Positions 36,186 to 48,149 of a stretch of DNA of 60,215 nt are shown here, piece after piece. The notes under the pieces are model-generated. The model had not been told where the DNA came from. It ran no database searches and saw only the letters and a list, made by a program, of their open reading frames with translations. The translations under genes and the position numbers were made by a program. How positions within the stretch are numbered: the first letter of the stretch is position 1; the number at the start of each line of letters is the position of its first letter. The stretch is from Pantoea conspicua (GTDB taxonomy: Bacteria > Pseudomonadota > Gammaproteobacteria > Enterobacterales > Enterobacteriaceae), in assembly GCF_002095315.1 (NCBI RefSeq), contig NZ_MLFN01000019.1:1-60215 (forward strand), written 5' to 3'.

Positions 36186-38826
36186 ATGGACCTTTCATCA
36201 TTATCAGGTAAATATCTTTTTGTCGGACTGTCGATAACGGCTATTGCACTGCCTGTACCTTCATATGCCGCCGATTGGTTTAACCCCGCGTTTTTATCCG
36301 GGGGCGAGCATGAAGTAGCAGATTTGTCGCGCTTTGAAAGCGGAGCGGGACAGGCGCCGGGCGTGTATCGCGTTGACGTCTGGTTAGGTGATGAATTTGT
36401 CACTACGCAAAATGTCCGCTTTGAGGTGGATGACGAACCCGCACGGACTGTATCGGAACCGAAAAGTAACGGTGATCATGTCGTTTCCTCATCATCAGAC
36501 GACACGGGTCTGGTGCCCTGCCTGACGATAAAATGGTTGAAGCGGCTCGGCGTGATGACGGCAGGCATTCCCGCGCTGCAGGGACGGAAGAGTGATGACC
36601 CTGAGTGTCTGAATTTCAGAGCGCTGTTTCCGGGTGCCAACTCCTTTTATGATTTTTCCTCGCAGCGGCTCACCCTTAACTTTCCGCAGGCGGTTCTGCA
36701 GAATGGCGTCCGTGGTTACATTCCTCCGGAAGAATGGGACGAAGGAATCAACGCCGCGCTGTTGAACTACACCCTTACAGGTGACCGGGGGCGTGAGAGC
36801 GACAACTATTATTCGAACCTCGAGGGGGGATCAACCTGGGGGCATGGCGTCTGCGCCATAATGCTGTCTGGAGCTACTCTGGCTATAGCAATTCGACCCG
36901 CAGTAATAAATGGCAGAATATTTCCACTTACGCGCAGCGCACGGTGATTCCGCTTAAGAGTCAATTCTTACTGGGGGATAGCAGAAGTGACAGTGAAGTG
37001 TTTGATAGCGTGGGCTTCCGAGGGGTCCGCCTGTATTCTTCCGATCCAATGTATCCTGACAGTCAGCGGGGTTACGCCCCGACGGTACGGGGCATCGCAT
37101 CAGGACGCTCAAAGATTACGATCAGGCAGAACGGGTATGTTATTTACCAGACGACTGTTCAGGCTGGCGCTTTTGACATTACCGATCTGAATCCTACCTC
37201 ATTCAGCGGCGATCTTGACGTCACGGTGGAAGGCGAATCAGGAGACGTCCAGCATTACATGGTGCCTTACTCCGCAGTCCCTCTTCTCCAGCGTGAAGGC
37301 CGTACAAAATATGACCTGGTGGCGGGGCGCTATCGAAGCGGCCTGCAGAATAAACGCGCGCCAGTTTTCTTGCAAGGAACACTGGCTCGGGGGTTTGAAG
37401 GCGGTTATACCCTTTACGGTGGTACACAGCAGGCCAACAAATATCATTCCGTAGCGGCCGGTATCGGACAAAATCTCGGTACCTGGGGGGCAGTATCTTC
37501 AGACCTGACCAGCGCCTGGAGCCAGCTTGCTGATAACAGCTGGCATCAGGGACAGTCGCTGCGCTTTCTTTACAACAAAACGCTAAGCGGTCTCGGGACC
37601 AATTTCCAGCTGCTGGGCTATCGCTATTCGACCCAGGGATTCTATACCCTGGATGAAACAGCCTGGAACACGATAGAAGGCTACCAGTACAGGTGGAAGG
37701 ATGAGGGCAATGGTCAGGAAAATCACTCTGAACCGGTCAGCTACCACAACCTGCGACGCAGCAAAAAGGGACGCTTTCAGATGAATGTCTCCCAGCAGCT
37801 TGGCGATATGGGGTCGCTGTACTTATCCGGAAGCCAGCAAACCTACTGGAATTCAACGAGTAAGGATTCATGGTACCAGGCCGGCTTCTCCAGCGGCTGG
37901 CACGGCATGAACTACAACCTTTCGTATTCGATGAACCGCAGCACAGGGCTTGCGAGAAGCAATCGCCTGCTGTCGCTGAACCTGACTATTCCATTTGGCC
38001 GATTCCTTGGACACGATATGCCTGAGCATGACGCGTTGAATAGTATGTATGCAACAGCGCAGACCAGCCGGGACCAGGACGGCGTGACGCGGTTGCAGTC
38101 GGGCCTGAGCGGCACGCTGCTAAAAGAACACAATCTGAGCTACAGCATAATGCAGGGACACAGCAGTGAAGTGGGTAACAGCGGCTCCGCAAGCGCATCT
38201 CTGCGTGGCAGATACGGTACAGCCAGCGGGGCTACAGCTACAGCCGTTACGATCACCGGATTAACTGGGATATCTCCGGCGGGATTGTTGCTCATAATGA
38301 CGGCATAACGTTCGGCCAGCAGCTCGGCGATACTAACGTGTTGATAAAGGCGCCAGGAGCAAAGGGCGTTCATGTAGAAAACGGCAATGGCGTGAAGACG
38401 GACTGGCGCGGATACACGGTGCTTCCTTATGCAACAATGTACCGCCGCAACCGGGTAGCACTGGATGTCAACAGTCTGGATATGCATACAGACCTGGATG
38501 ACAACGTGCAGAATGTGGTGCCAACGCAGGGAGCGATCGTCAGGGCAGAGTACGGGACGCATACGGGAATACGTGCGCTCCTGACGCTAGTGCACAATAA
38601 CCGTCCAGTGCCGTTTGGTGCCGTCGTTACAGAGAAAGTGTCAGGCGCGACGGGCATAGTGAACGAGTCGGGAGAGATTTACCTGACGGGCATACCGTTA
38701 AGCGGGGAACTTGCGGTGTCCTGGGGAAATAACAATATGCAGAAATGCAACATGCCCTACCAACTGCCTGAAGGCAGTGAAGAAATTCCTGTCGCGCAAT
38801 TAACTCTGTCTTGTGAGGGACAATGA
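36186..38826 (+). pseudogene. Fimbrial outer-membrane usher (FimD/PapC type), two frameshifts
   Basis: Read across two missing bases this is an 880-residue usher, full length for the family. It has a signal peptide (after SYA), the N-terminal domain FNPAFLSGG, the 24-strand barrel, a plug domain, and two C-terminal domains ending CNMPYQLP. The first break is in a G6 run at 36824-36829 that should be G7 (the frame then reads NLGAWRLRHNAVWSYSG). The second is in a G4 run at 38228-38231 that should be G5 (then GYSYSRYDHRINWD). No other damage is seen, so both may be sequencing errors. If real, the operon could not assemble fimbriae. The adhesin gene starts 1 nt after its stop. Confidence 0.92.
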
Positions 38827-38827
38827 T

Positions 38828-39745
38828 ATGCAATCATTATTAAAGCTCTCCGTTACCCTGTTATCTGTCATATTGTATATACCTTGTATGCATGCCGAGG
38901 CCGAATCAATGGGTGCTATTACACTTGATAGTTTTACATCTCAGTGGGATGGAGGAGAGACAATAACTATCGTCTCAGCTTCAGCGAGCGCTACGTTTAA
39001 TCCTGACGGGACATGGTGTAACCCCTATAGTGACGATGTATGCGGTGTTGCAATCATGGGCATGGCGGACATTAACTCGGTGCAAACACCTTTTAATTAT
39101 CTCGTAAAATCTGGTAGTGTGGATTCCTTTACTGCCCGCATGGCCGCTGAGGTTATAAACAGCTTTCCGGGCCTCACTATCCCTCTATCCACCTTAGTAG
39201 GAACTTCACATGTCGATAAAGTTCGAGGGGTATGTATTGGTAAATATGAAAAAACTCATAGTGGTGAAAGTTTTTCTCGTTTTCCTGGTGTGTGTAGCGG
39301 GGGGAATATACCCCCGATTGAGGCACCTGCGAAATGCGCTATAAACATAAGCAATAACGTTATAGATTTTGGCAATATTTCTGCCAGTAAGTTTTCAGAA
39401 GCCGGTGCGGGTAATGTACCTGAAGGGGTCTTACCTCAAACACGCAATGTAACCATTGAGTGTTCTGATGTTAACGAATCCACTCATGTAAGAGTGCTGC
39501 TTAAAGCAGACAAGATGAGCGGTAATTTTATACAGTCCAGTAATGATGATATAGGTTTTTTAATAAAGGATGCTACGGGTTCAATTGTCCCACCTAACAA
39601 CAATGGACAAGGCATTGATTTATCAACCGACACCAGCGGAAATGTGATCACAAACATTAATGCCTCTCCAGTAAGTATCTCTGGTAAGAAACCATTGGCT
39701 GGCGAATTCTCTGCTGCAGCGGTTATGGTTGTTGAAAATGACTAG
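38828..39745 (+). CDS. Probable fimbrial tip adhesin
   Basis: This 305-residue two-domain protein has a signal peptide (after MHA), an N-terminal region of about 140 residues I do not recognise, then a pilin domain beginning CAINISNNVIDFGNISASKF and including TIECSD. Size, position after the usher and the two-domain layout fit a tip adhesin, the N-terminal part being the receptor-binding domain. That part has Cys pairs (WCNPYSDDVC; VRGVCIGK and PGVCSGG). The gene is more AT-rich than the usher. GAGGG upstream serves as ribosome site inside the usher gene end. The receptor is unknown. Confidence 0.75.
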   Translation: MQSLLKLSVTLLSVILYIPCMHAEAESMGAITLDSFTSQWDGGETITIVSASASATFNPDGTWCNPYSDDVCGVAIMGMADINSVQTPFNYLVKSGSVDSFTARMAAEVINSFPGLTIPLSTLVGTSHVDKVRGVCIGKYEKTHSGESFSRFPGVCSGGNIPPIEAPAKCAINISNNVIDFGNISASKFSEAGAGNVPEGVLPQTRNVTIECSDVNESTHVRVLLKADKMSGNFIQSSNDDIGFLIKDATGSIVPPNNNGQGIDLSTDTSGNVITNINASPVSISGKKPLAGEFSAAAVMVVEND

Positions 39746-40274
39746 ATTAATTTGCAGCGCCGAAAAAAAAAGTTTTTTAATTTTAATGCTTTCTGGCTTG
39801 CTGACGATGTCATCTGCTGTTGCTGATGAGGAGGGCCTATTAACATTAAAAGGAACAGTGATTGAGCAGGCTTGTACAGTTGATCCTTCAGATGAAAACA
39901 AAATGGTCGAATTAGGTGAATGGTCAACCAGGAAAATTTCATCCCCTGGTGGACATTCAGAACCAGTGGATTTCACTATAAAACTTACAGGTTGCTCAGC
40001 GGGTGGTGTTACACTCACCTTTACCGGAGAAACAGATACTAATGATAACAGCCTGCTGGCGTTAAATAATGAAAGTACTGCTTCAGGCGTGGCGGTAGAA
40101 ATAATGGATTCCGCCCATCAACGGCTGCCGCTGAACGAGGAATCTAAGCCCGTCGATGTGGACGATAATGGCAATGTCAGGCTTAATTTTTCTGCACGTT
40201 ATATTTCGACAAGCGATAGAGTCACCGCCGGTACAGCTAATGCAGATAGTCTGTTTACGCTTAGTTATGACTGA
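39738..40274 (+). CDS. Fimbrial minor subunit
   Basis: This 178-residue pilin-like protein has a signal peptide (after SAVA), then LTLKGTVIEQACTVDPSDEN, FTIKLTGCSAGG and a C-terminal strand FSARYISTSDRVTAGTANAD ending LSYD with the penultimate Tyr. It closely follows the first pilin in pattern. The ATG at 39738 overlaps the adhesin gene by 8 bp, so translation is coupled. It is the last gene of the operon. Confidence 0.85.
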   Translation: MTRLICSAEKKSFLILMLSGLLTMSSAVADEEGLLTLKGTVIEQACTVDPSDENKMVELGEWSTRKISSPGGHSEPVDFTIKLTGCSAGGVTLTFTGETDTNDNSLLALNNESTASGVAVEIMDSAHQRLPLNEESKPVDVDDNGNVRLNFSARYISTSDRVTAGTANADSLFTLSYD

Positions 40275-40694
40275 AACAGGCATAAAATAATTTGATCGGT
40301 GAAACAGAGTAATAACAGCTTTCAACTGCATGATGCGTTTTCCCTGCTGACAGCTAAATAGCATCAGAACAGAATGCCTGTTGAAGATCAGCCTGTATTT
40401 AATCACGAAAGCCATCCGGAATCGTGGCGTATTTTTCCACTTGGTAAATTTACGGCATAAGGCCTGACCGTGATCCATAAAATAAAGCGGGTCATTTTTG
40501 TCAGCGGGCATGATCTTTATCATTCACGCGGTCATGGAAAAGCATGGCTTGCTTGTAAATATCTTTTTGATATGCATTGTTAAGATCAGCGATGAGGTCA
40601 CAACTCAGCCGCGACCACATAACCGTCACCTCATTTAACATAATCTATGTTTTGCGAACTTTGATCTTCTGCTCCTTTCATTCATTTTTAATGA
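40275..40694. other. Convergent intergenic region after fimbrial operon and kinase gene
   Basis: About 420 bp with no supported gene. The open minus-strand frame here mostly mirrors the last pilin gene. No clear terminator for either flanking gene was found. Confidence 0.45.
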
Positions 40695-43600
40695 TCAGCC
40701 TGTCCGCTCGCTCTGCCCTGTTCTGCGCTCAAAACAGGGGGATCGCACATAGCCAGCTGACTCTTTTCCTTCTAATGGCAGCGTAAACCAGAACCGGCTC
40801 CCGCCTTCCTGACGATTCTCTGCACGTAACTCACCGCCGTGACGTTTGATAATCTCATGACTGATGGTCAGCCCCATGCCCATGCCTTCCGCTTTTGTGG
40901 TGTAAAACGAATCAAATATTTTTCCGATCACCGCATCAGACAGGCCCGCGCCGTTATCTGCAACGTCAATGCGAATAACTTTACCGGAAGGATGGGAAGA
41001 GGCGATGCGTAGATGGCGAGCACCGGTGTTATCTGCCATCGCTTCGACGGCATTGATCACCAGGTTGAGCAATACCTGTTGTATCTGAACGCTCTCACAG
41101 AAAATCTCATCGTTTTCTGCCGCCAGATCCAGCTCCAGCGAGACAAAACGACGTTCCAGTTCCAGACGCGACAGCACGATAATGTCCCGGGTAATGAGAT
41201 GCAATTTTGCCGGAGCAAATTCGGCAACCTGATTACGTGTCAGCGCCTGCAGTCCGCGAATGATATCGCCCGCCCGCCGGCCTTCCCGGATAATTTCATC
41301 CAGACTACTGCTGGCATTCTCCAGATTTGCCGGGTCACGTTTGAGCCAGCGCTGGCTGGCACCGGCATTAGCCACAATGGACATCAGCGGTTGATTAATC
41401 TCATGGGCAATGGAAGAGGTAAGCTGGCCGACGGTGGTTGCCCGCGCGACGCGGGCCAGTTCCGCCTGAGCGATGCGCACCGCGTCTTCCGACTGGCGCT
41501 GCGCCGTGATATCGGTGAGCGTGCCAAAATATTCGGCCACTTCTGGCCAGTTTTCATTTGGCTCGCCAATGCCTTTGATGTAACGGCATTCTCCGTCATC
41601 CCGAATGATGCGAAACTCAGCCTGCATGACCGTTCCTTCCCGCACGCTGGTTTCAATCAGCGCCCTGAGGCAGAGAATATCATCCGGATGAACGCGACTC
41701 TGGAATTCAACCATCGAAGTGGTCGCCTGCGCCTCCGGCAGTCCCATAATGCGTTTATATTCATCGGAGATGTACTGAATATCCGGTTCAAGATACCAGT
41801 GCCAGGTGCCGGTATGACTGATCTTCTCACCCAACATTAAAGAGGTCTGGCTGGCACGCAGCTGTTTTTCAATTTTGCGACGTTGAATATTCTCATCCAC
41901 CAGCTCGGCGTACAGGCGGGCCGTCTCAAGGGATACCGCCGCCTGCGCGCCCAGCATTGAAACGATCCTGGAGTGATCGGCGGTAAACACGTCTGGCATC
42001 AGGCGGTTTTCCAGATACAGAACCCCCACCATCTGCGCCTGTCTGAACATCGGGACACACATCACCGCCGCGCCCGAGGCAACCAGATAGTTATCCTGAC
42101 TGAAGGGACTGAACACCTCGGGCTTACCGGTACGGATCTCCTGTCCGGTGCGGATCACTGCAGACAGTACCGACAGAGGAAGATCGGTGGCGACCGGCAA
42201 TTCACGGACAATCCTCACTTTAACGCCGTCCACGGTGGTCGAGGCTCTTGCCTGAATTTCCGGTAAGCTGCCATCAATCAGGCGAATCAGCATGCAGTGC
42301 TGGGCACCGGCACGTTCCACCAGCATCATCATCAGGATGTGAATCAGCCGATCCAGATTAATCTCTTCAGTGAGCGCACGCATCACCGTCACCATGCTCT
42401 GCAGATCGCTGATGACCGGACTCTGCTCAAACGAGACGGTGCTCAGTGCGGTCTGCGTCGCATGGCTGGCAAGCGCCGGATGCTGCATCTCCAGCTGGCG
42501 AACCTTGGCCCCGGCGCCCCAGCGGTCCCAGGCGGCGAGAGCTCCTTTGATATAAGCATCCCCGGCAAACGTCATGTTACTGGCATAAGCCATGCGTGCA
42601 GCCAGCTCACAGGTGAGCCCATTAATGTGATGAAACTGCCCTTCGCGCGACAAATTAATCGCTTTTTCGAATTGCTCAAATGCCTGTGCCGTTTTTCCTT
42701 CCAGACGAAGCCATTCCGCGCGTAGCAGTGCTTCTTTATCAGCGAACGTTTTGCTGTTTTCGTTTGACCAGGTCACGATCCTGTCGAGGTGCTGCTCCAG
42801 CTGTAGTCGTAAATTTTCCGTCATCGCCCCGGTTTTAAGCGGTACGGTCAGCGAAAGCGCGCTGTAGAGATGATAATCGAGCATATGCACATGCCCTGGA
42901 ATACGTTCGGTGAACGGTTCGGCCTGTTTAAACCATGCCTCTGCCGCCGCATACTCGTTGGCAAAAAAGTGGGCCATCGCTTTATAAAGACGTGACCAGA
43001 ACTGCATCAGGTAAATGGGTTCAACCGCGAGTTCAGGTTTAACCACCGCCAGCACCGGCGGCAGAAAGTCATCACCGGTGAACACATTGTTGCGCGGCTT
43101 GCGCAGGAAAAGGACGTAGTCCAGCTGCATCCCCAGGATGACTTCCACGTCGCGGTATTGCGCCTTTCTGACAAACTGCATGCCGCGCGCTATTGAGGTG
43201 TGTACCCCATCAAGATGATCGCCACGCGTAAGGGTGTTCATGATGATGTGACGCAGCGCCAGACAGGCCGACGTCCGGTCGCCCGTTTCAACACCGACAT
43301 CGAACGCTGCTTTTGCCCGCTCAATGGCATAAGTCAGCGGCATCGTCCAGATGCTGACCTGATCGAGCGGCAACAGCGTTCGGGCTTTAAAGCTGACAAA
43401 GTCATGCTTATAAACCAGTTCCCGCGCCAGCAGCGTGCTGGCAAAGCCGCGACTGTACTCAGCATATTGATCGCCGCACACCACACCATACCAGGAGAGC
43501 GCAAGCGTAGAGGCACCACTGAGACCGCGCGCCATCGACAGGTGAAGCAACTGGCACAGGATCATAAAGTGCAGCCGCGGGTTAATGAACGCAGCAAACG

Positions 43601-46318
43601 TGCTGGCGCTGGCCAGCAGATTCATCACTGCTTCGGTATTTTACAGTTTACCCGCGACAGTGAGCGGAAGCGGGTGTAGGGATTTTTTCCCACATCCTTC
43701 TTCAGCTTCGTCCGTGCCTCATCACACTCCGCCTGCTCCGGATTGCGGTTAAGGTGGATGCCAAACACTGCCAGCCAGGCCAGAGCCGTCTCCAGCGCCA
43801 GCTTACTGTCTGACTGACGCATATGGATTTCAGCAATCAGGCAGGCGGCGCCGGCTTTATCTGCGGCGTCACCGGGTGAAGACTGGACCCGGGAGCTTAA
43901 CGCCAGTGCGCCGGGCAGATTGCCGTGAAGAAATTCGCATTCCGCCTCTTCCAGCAGAAATTCACTGCTTTCTACATATCCTGCTCCGTGGTGAAGCGAT
44001 CTGGCCGTCTGCAGATACCGCAGCGCGGAAAGGTAATCGCCGGTATTTTTTGCACGTCTGCTGGCGTGGAGTAATAGCTGGCAGAAAGGCCGGGTCTCTT
44101 GCCTGAGCAGCGTAAGGTTTTTAACAGCCAGGACGTGATGTGCTGCCCTGAAAAGCACGGCATGAGTAATATCGTGCTCTGATTGCTGGCGGTAGTAGCG
44201 CGCAGCAGCTTAATGAAAGGCATCCTTATCTTCATGCCGCAGAAGATTAAGCGCCGCCTCATGCATGCTGTCATGCATAAAGGCATATCCGATCTCATTA
44301 CGGGTGATCAGCCTGGCCGTCACGGCAGGCAACAATGCCTGCTCTATTTCTGCAGCAGAGGCATCGATAATCCGGCTCATAACCTCACGTTCACCCGTGC
44401 TGCCCAGCGAGGCCAGCTTACCCAACATCCTGCGGGTGGCGAGCGGTAGCGAGGCGAGATGCTGCAACACGCTGGCCGCCACATTCGCCGTATAGTGGCA
44501 GTTTTTAATCGCCTCTGAATCGTAGGTCCATCTGAACGGCGCATGATGCGTAATCAACCCTTGTCGCACCGCCTGCCGGAAAAAGTCATGGACCGCGAGC
44601 GGATTACCGCCGGTTTTTTCATGAATGACCCGGGCAAGTTCCGCCGTCGCCGAACTGCGGGTATGAAATCGCCCCGCCAGCCAGCCGGCAATACACTTCT
44701 CCGAAAGCGGTTCTGGCGTAATCTCCAGGATGCGGGGCGTAGAAGCCCGCAGCTGGTTCAGATTGCCCGCAATGAGCGGACAGGGTAACGAGGTGATATC
44801 CCGGTGCGCGACAACCAGCAGCAGCGGGATCTCTTTGCTCAGCCCCAGCAGTTTCTGCAGTAAGAGGAGTGAAGCCGGGTCAGCCCAGTGGCCGTCATCG
44901 ATAAGCATCACCAACGGCCGCCCCTGTGCTGTAAATGCTTTAACCAGACTGCAGGCAACCAGATTAAAGCGGTCTTTCGCATCAAGCGTATTCGAGTGCG
45001 GCAAAACAGTGGCTTTCTGATTAAGCAGGATACCCAGTTCAGGCACCAGATTTACTGCCAGGCCGGTATAGGCACCCAGCGATCGCGAAATATGCGCTTT
45101 CCAGCGGGACAACTCCTCGGTGGGAAGGCCCAGTACATGCAGTACCAGCGTCCGGAATACCTCGGTAAAAACGGCATAGGGTAAGATCGGCGAATGCTGA
45201 TCGACTTTCACCACGCTGAGCATCGTTTTCTTGTTACGCAGCAGTTTAAGCGATGAGGCGATCAGGGAGGACTTACCCGAACCGGCTGCGCCACTGATGG
45301 TCACCAGGCAGTGTTTCCCGCTCTGGCTCACCGCCTCAAACGCTGACAGGATATCGATTGCCTGCGGGTGATCGGTAGAGAGGACGTCGGACGAGAAGCT
45401 CGCGGAGGAGGTATCCTGCAGTCCCAGCGCAAAAGATTCCATTGATCCGTCCGGCATCAGGGTTGCAGCACAGCGGCGCAGATCGGCCAGTACCCCATCA
45501 GCCGTCTGATAACGGTACTCTGGCGATTTGGCCAGCAGCCTAAGAATGAGCGCGGAGAGAATGGCCGGAACGTCAGGACGAATGATATGAGGGGACAAGG
45601 CTTCCGAAGCAATGTGATGGTGCACCCATTCAGCATGGCCGCCTTCGGGGCTGCCATAAGGTAATCTGCCAGTCAGCAATTCATAAAGCACAATGCCCAG
45701 ACTGTAGAGATCACTGACACTACTGACCGGATGGGCAGAACGGGAAGTATGCTCCGGCGACATATAGGCAAGGGTTCCTGCGGCTGCCGGCAGTCGCGCC
45801 TGCTCAGGCAGTTCGCTCTGCACCGATGAGAGTCCGAAGCCACCGAGAGAGACAGCACCCTTATCGTTAAGAAAGAAGTTTGCCGGCTTGATATCGCCAT
45901 GCACCAGCCCCTGCTGATGTGCCTGGCTCAGGCTGCTGCAAAGCAGCGCGGCATAATGAAGAAATTCAGCAATCGTGCCAGCCGGCAGACACAGTACATC
46001 GGCCAGCGTGCGGTAAGTAAATGCGCGATAAATCAGCGCATAGCGACCCTGATGAAGAGTATGACCCAACGGCTTCAGCGCCCAGCTTTCAGCAAGCCTG
46101 TCGCGCAGTTCATATTCATTTTTCAGCAGTTGCGTGACCTGAAAGAGTGACGCTTCACTGGCGGCGGTCGCCAGCACAAAGATTTCACCGGTGACGGCGT
46201 GGCGGCACCGAATCCACTCAATATTGCCCTCCTGCGCCAGCGGGCTGAAGACAATATCGTCTGATAAGGTGAATTCATCGTTTTCTGCTGAGTTCAACGC
46301 CTGTGGATTTGTGCTCAT
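40695..46318 (-). pseudogene. Giant Ser/Thr kinase - AAA ATPase - GAF/PAS - sensor histidine kinase, broken twice
   Basis: Read through, this is a ~1870-residue protein. Residues ~1-270 are a Ser/Thr kinase-like domain (GLVHGDIKPANFFL, DLYSLGIVLYELLTGRLPYG). Next is an ATPase with Walker A SGAAGSGKSSL and Walker B LVMLIDDGHW. A TPR-like middle follows, then GAF (AGAQHCMLIR), PAS, and a histidine kinase (SIAHEINQPL H-box, LVINAVEAMADN N-box, GMGMGLTISHEIIKRHGG G-box). The frame has an in-frame TAA at 44210-44212 (DAFH-stop-AAARYY, likely CAA before) and a one-base loss in an A4 run near 43640 (CK-NTEAVMNLLAS). The stop points to real inactivation; the indel could be error. It is coupled to a receiver gene just upstream by an ATGA overlap. 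Confidence 0.88.
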
Positions 46319-46701
46319 TGACGGGCAGCCCTTGAGGAGAATTCCTGCCGGATATGTTCAAACAACGTATCAATTTCGATAGGTTTTGGCAAAAAGGCAA
46401 TCGCCCCCAGATTAATGGCATAGCGCAACATATTCTCATCGCCGTTGCCTGAAATGATAATCCCTGGCGGGTTTTCAATGCGCTGAGTGAGGTTAATAAA
46501 CAGCTCGAACCCATTCATTCCCTTTAGCTGGACATCAATGATAAAAAGCGCGGCATTCGCCATCGCGGCGTCATCACTCAGCAGAGATTCGGCTGATTCA
46601 AAGGCCTCGGTCAGATAGCCTTCAGACTGGAGCAGATTGGTCAGTCCACTCCGTACAGAACGTTCATCATCAATGACGACAATGCGCTGCGACAGCTGCA
46701 T
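46315..46701 (-). CDS. Single-domain response regulator (receiver)
   Basis: This 128-residue protein is a CheY-like receiver without output domain: acidic pair D11/D12, phospho-acceptor D56 in FIIDVQL, S83 in IIISGNGD, and K105 in LPKP. It starts after AAGGA with 6-7 nt spacing. Its stop overlaps the ATG of the giant kinase by 4 bp, so the two genes form an operon and the kinase is its likely partner. Receivers of this type paired with hybrid Ser/Thr-His kinases work by phosphotransfer or by feedback on the kinase. Confidence 0.9.
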   Translation of the reverse strand: MQLSQRIVVIDDERSVRSGLTNLLQSEGYLTEAFESAESLLSDDAAMANAALFIIDVQLKGMNGFELFINLTQRIENPPGIIISGNGDENMLRYAINLGAIAFLPKPIEIDTLFEHIRQEFSSRAARQ

Positions 46702-47234
46702 GCTGTTTTCCTTACATAAAGCTCAGGCCTGATTCAGGCATTTCCATAACAGGATTGCTCACCTGATAGCGGGGTTATGTCGCCAGTTTTCGAGTGCCTG
46801 ATCAGCGGTTGCTGTCACTCACCCTGTCAACGTCATGAGGCTGGCGAATCTCCCGCTACGTAACGGGTCGTGCACATTGTAGGAACCTTTTTTTCTTCAG
46901 ACTATTATCCTTAGGTATAACCATGACCACGCAGGGTTTACCTGTAACTCCCGGCTTTTCTCCTGCAAACGGGCTTTCTGTTCGCCAGCCTTGCTTTCCT
47001 GACTGACGCCCTTCCCGTCCATATCCGACTGCTTTGTCTGTCGCCCGCTTCACCGCTGTGATAACCCGCTGGCTGAAAGCTCGCCACGCGCATCCCGGTG
47101 ACAAAGGACAACATCAATTTTTTTGATTTACTTCAGCATATTTCTGGCATTTTCATCGCACCACGTCCGGCGTAATCTTCATCACATCGAGGCAGATTGC
47201 CTCATCAACTAAACTTAACGCTGAGAGAATTATC
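46702..47234. other. Intergenic region between receiver gene and DUF1471 gene
   Basis: No gene is supported in these 533 bp; an 82-codon minus-strand frame here has no ribosome site or recognisable sequence. Promoters for both divergent genes should lie here. Confidence 0.5.
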
Positions 47235-47444
47235 ATGAAAAGCATCAAAAAAATCGCTGCAGCTATCATTCTGTCTCTGGTTTCATCCGTCAGTTTTGCC
47301 CAGACGGTAACGGCTACCGCTTCCACGCTGGACGCCGCCGAAGCGAAGATTGCAGCCAGCGCTAAACAGGCAGGTGCCCGTTACAGCATCACTGAAGCCT
47401 ACAGCGGAAATCAGGTCCATATGACAGCTCGTCTGACCCGATAA
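47235..47444 (+). CDS. DUF1471 (BhsA/McbA/YhcN-type) periplasmic protein
   Basis: This 69-residue protein has a signal peptide (after SFA) and a DUF1471 domain: STLDAAEAKIAASAKQAGAR, then YSITEAYSGNQVHMTARL. The family (BhsA, McbA, YhcN, YdgH) is induced by stress, acid, copper or peroxide and affects the outer membrane and biofilm in E. coli. GAGAG precedes the ATG. It is a single gene. Confidence 0.9.
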   Translation: MKSIKKIAAAIILSLVSSVSFAQTVTATASTLDAAEAKIAASAKQAGARYSITEAYSGNQVHMTARLTR

Positions 47445-47515
47445 ATAGTGGTGCCTGTTCTTCCGTGAAAAGGGCTGCCAACAGGCATCCCTTTTCGTTT
47501 TTAGCGACCCGGATG

Positions 47516-48141
47516 TCATTGAATAAATGCGGGCATCAGCCGTTTTCCGATGACGCTTTCCACCGCGATAGCCGCCTGAAGAATATCCCCATCCTGACCC
47601 GGAGCCCCGTAGAGGGTGTACGCCTTCCGCATCTTCGCCTGCGGGTAACGCCATCACCGGCGCGCCCACTTTTCCGGTGTATTTTGCTGCTGAAAGGGGC
47701 GACAGCAAAACATCGGCCTGTGCGGACGCCAGCGCAGCCAGAATCCCGGCTTCAAGGCTTAGCGCAATATCCTGTTGGCGATCGCGAGCATATTCTGCTG
47801 AATGGATATCGGGTGCAGCCTCAGCTGCCTGCAGCAGGGACTGACCATAGGGGATGGGCGATGTTCCACGCGATGATGTCGCATAAAGAGCCCATACCGC
47901 ACGGTTTAAGCACCGTCAGCAGGCTGTTAATACTGGCACGAAACTCCGTGCGAAATACGCATGACCGAACGCGGTTAAACTGCGCTGCGGAAGGCAGATC
48001 GTAAGGGTCGATAATCACGGCCCCCGTCTGAGTCAGTGATTGCAACAGGCGGTCAAACACCGCTGTGCGTGCGGGCATCATCACGCTGTCGGCAATGAAG
48101 CGCCGGGGAATACCGATCCGCAGCCCCGCAGCGCTTTTCAC
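47516..48141 (-). pseudogene. Amidase-family remnant, C-terminal half
   Basis: The minus strand encodes the C-terminal part of an amidase-signature hydrolase in three frames: GLRIGIPRRFIADSVMMPAR, then (frame change near 47850) GQSLLQAAEA and LAALASAQADVLLSPLSAAK and KVGAPVMALPAGED, then (frame change near 47610) TLYGAPGQDGDILQAAIAVE and GKRLMPAFIQ. The Ser-Ser-Lys catalytic region is missing because the 5' half is deleted, right next to the upstream GNAT gene. So this is decay by deletion plus frameshifts. Confidence 0.75.
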
Positions 48142-48149
48142 AAATTGAT

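Noticed and set aside
34174..40274. Phase-variable invertible promoter of the fimbrial operon
   Set aside because: No inverted repeats or fimB/fimE-like recombinase found next to the operon; the Cre-like gene has its own unrelated site.
40083..40523. 146-codon minus-strand frame after the fimbrial operon
   Set aside because: Half of it mirrors the last pilin gene; the remainder has no family match.
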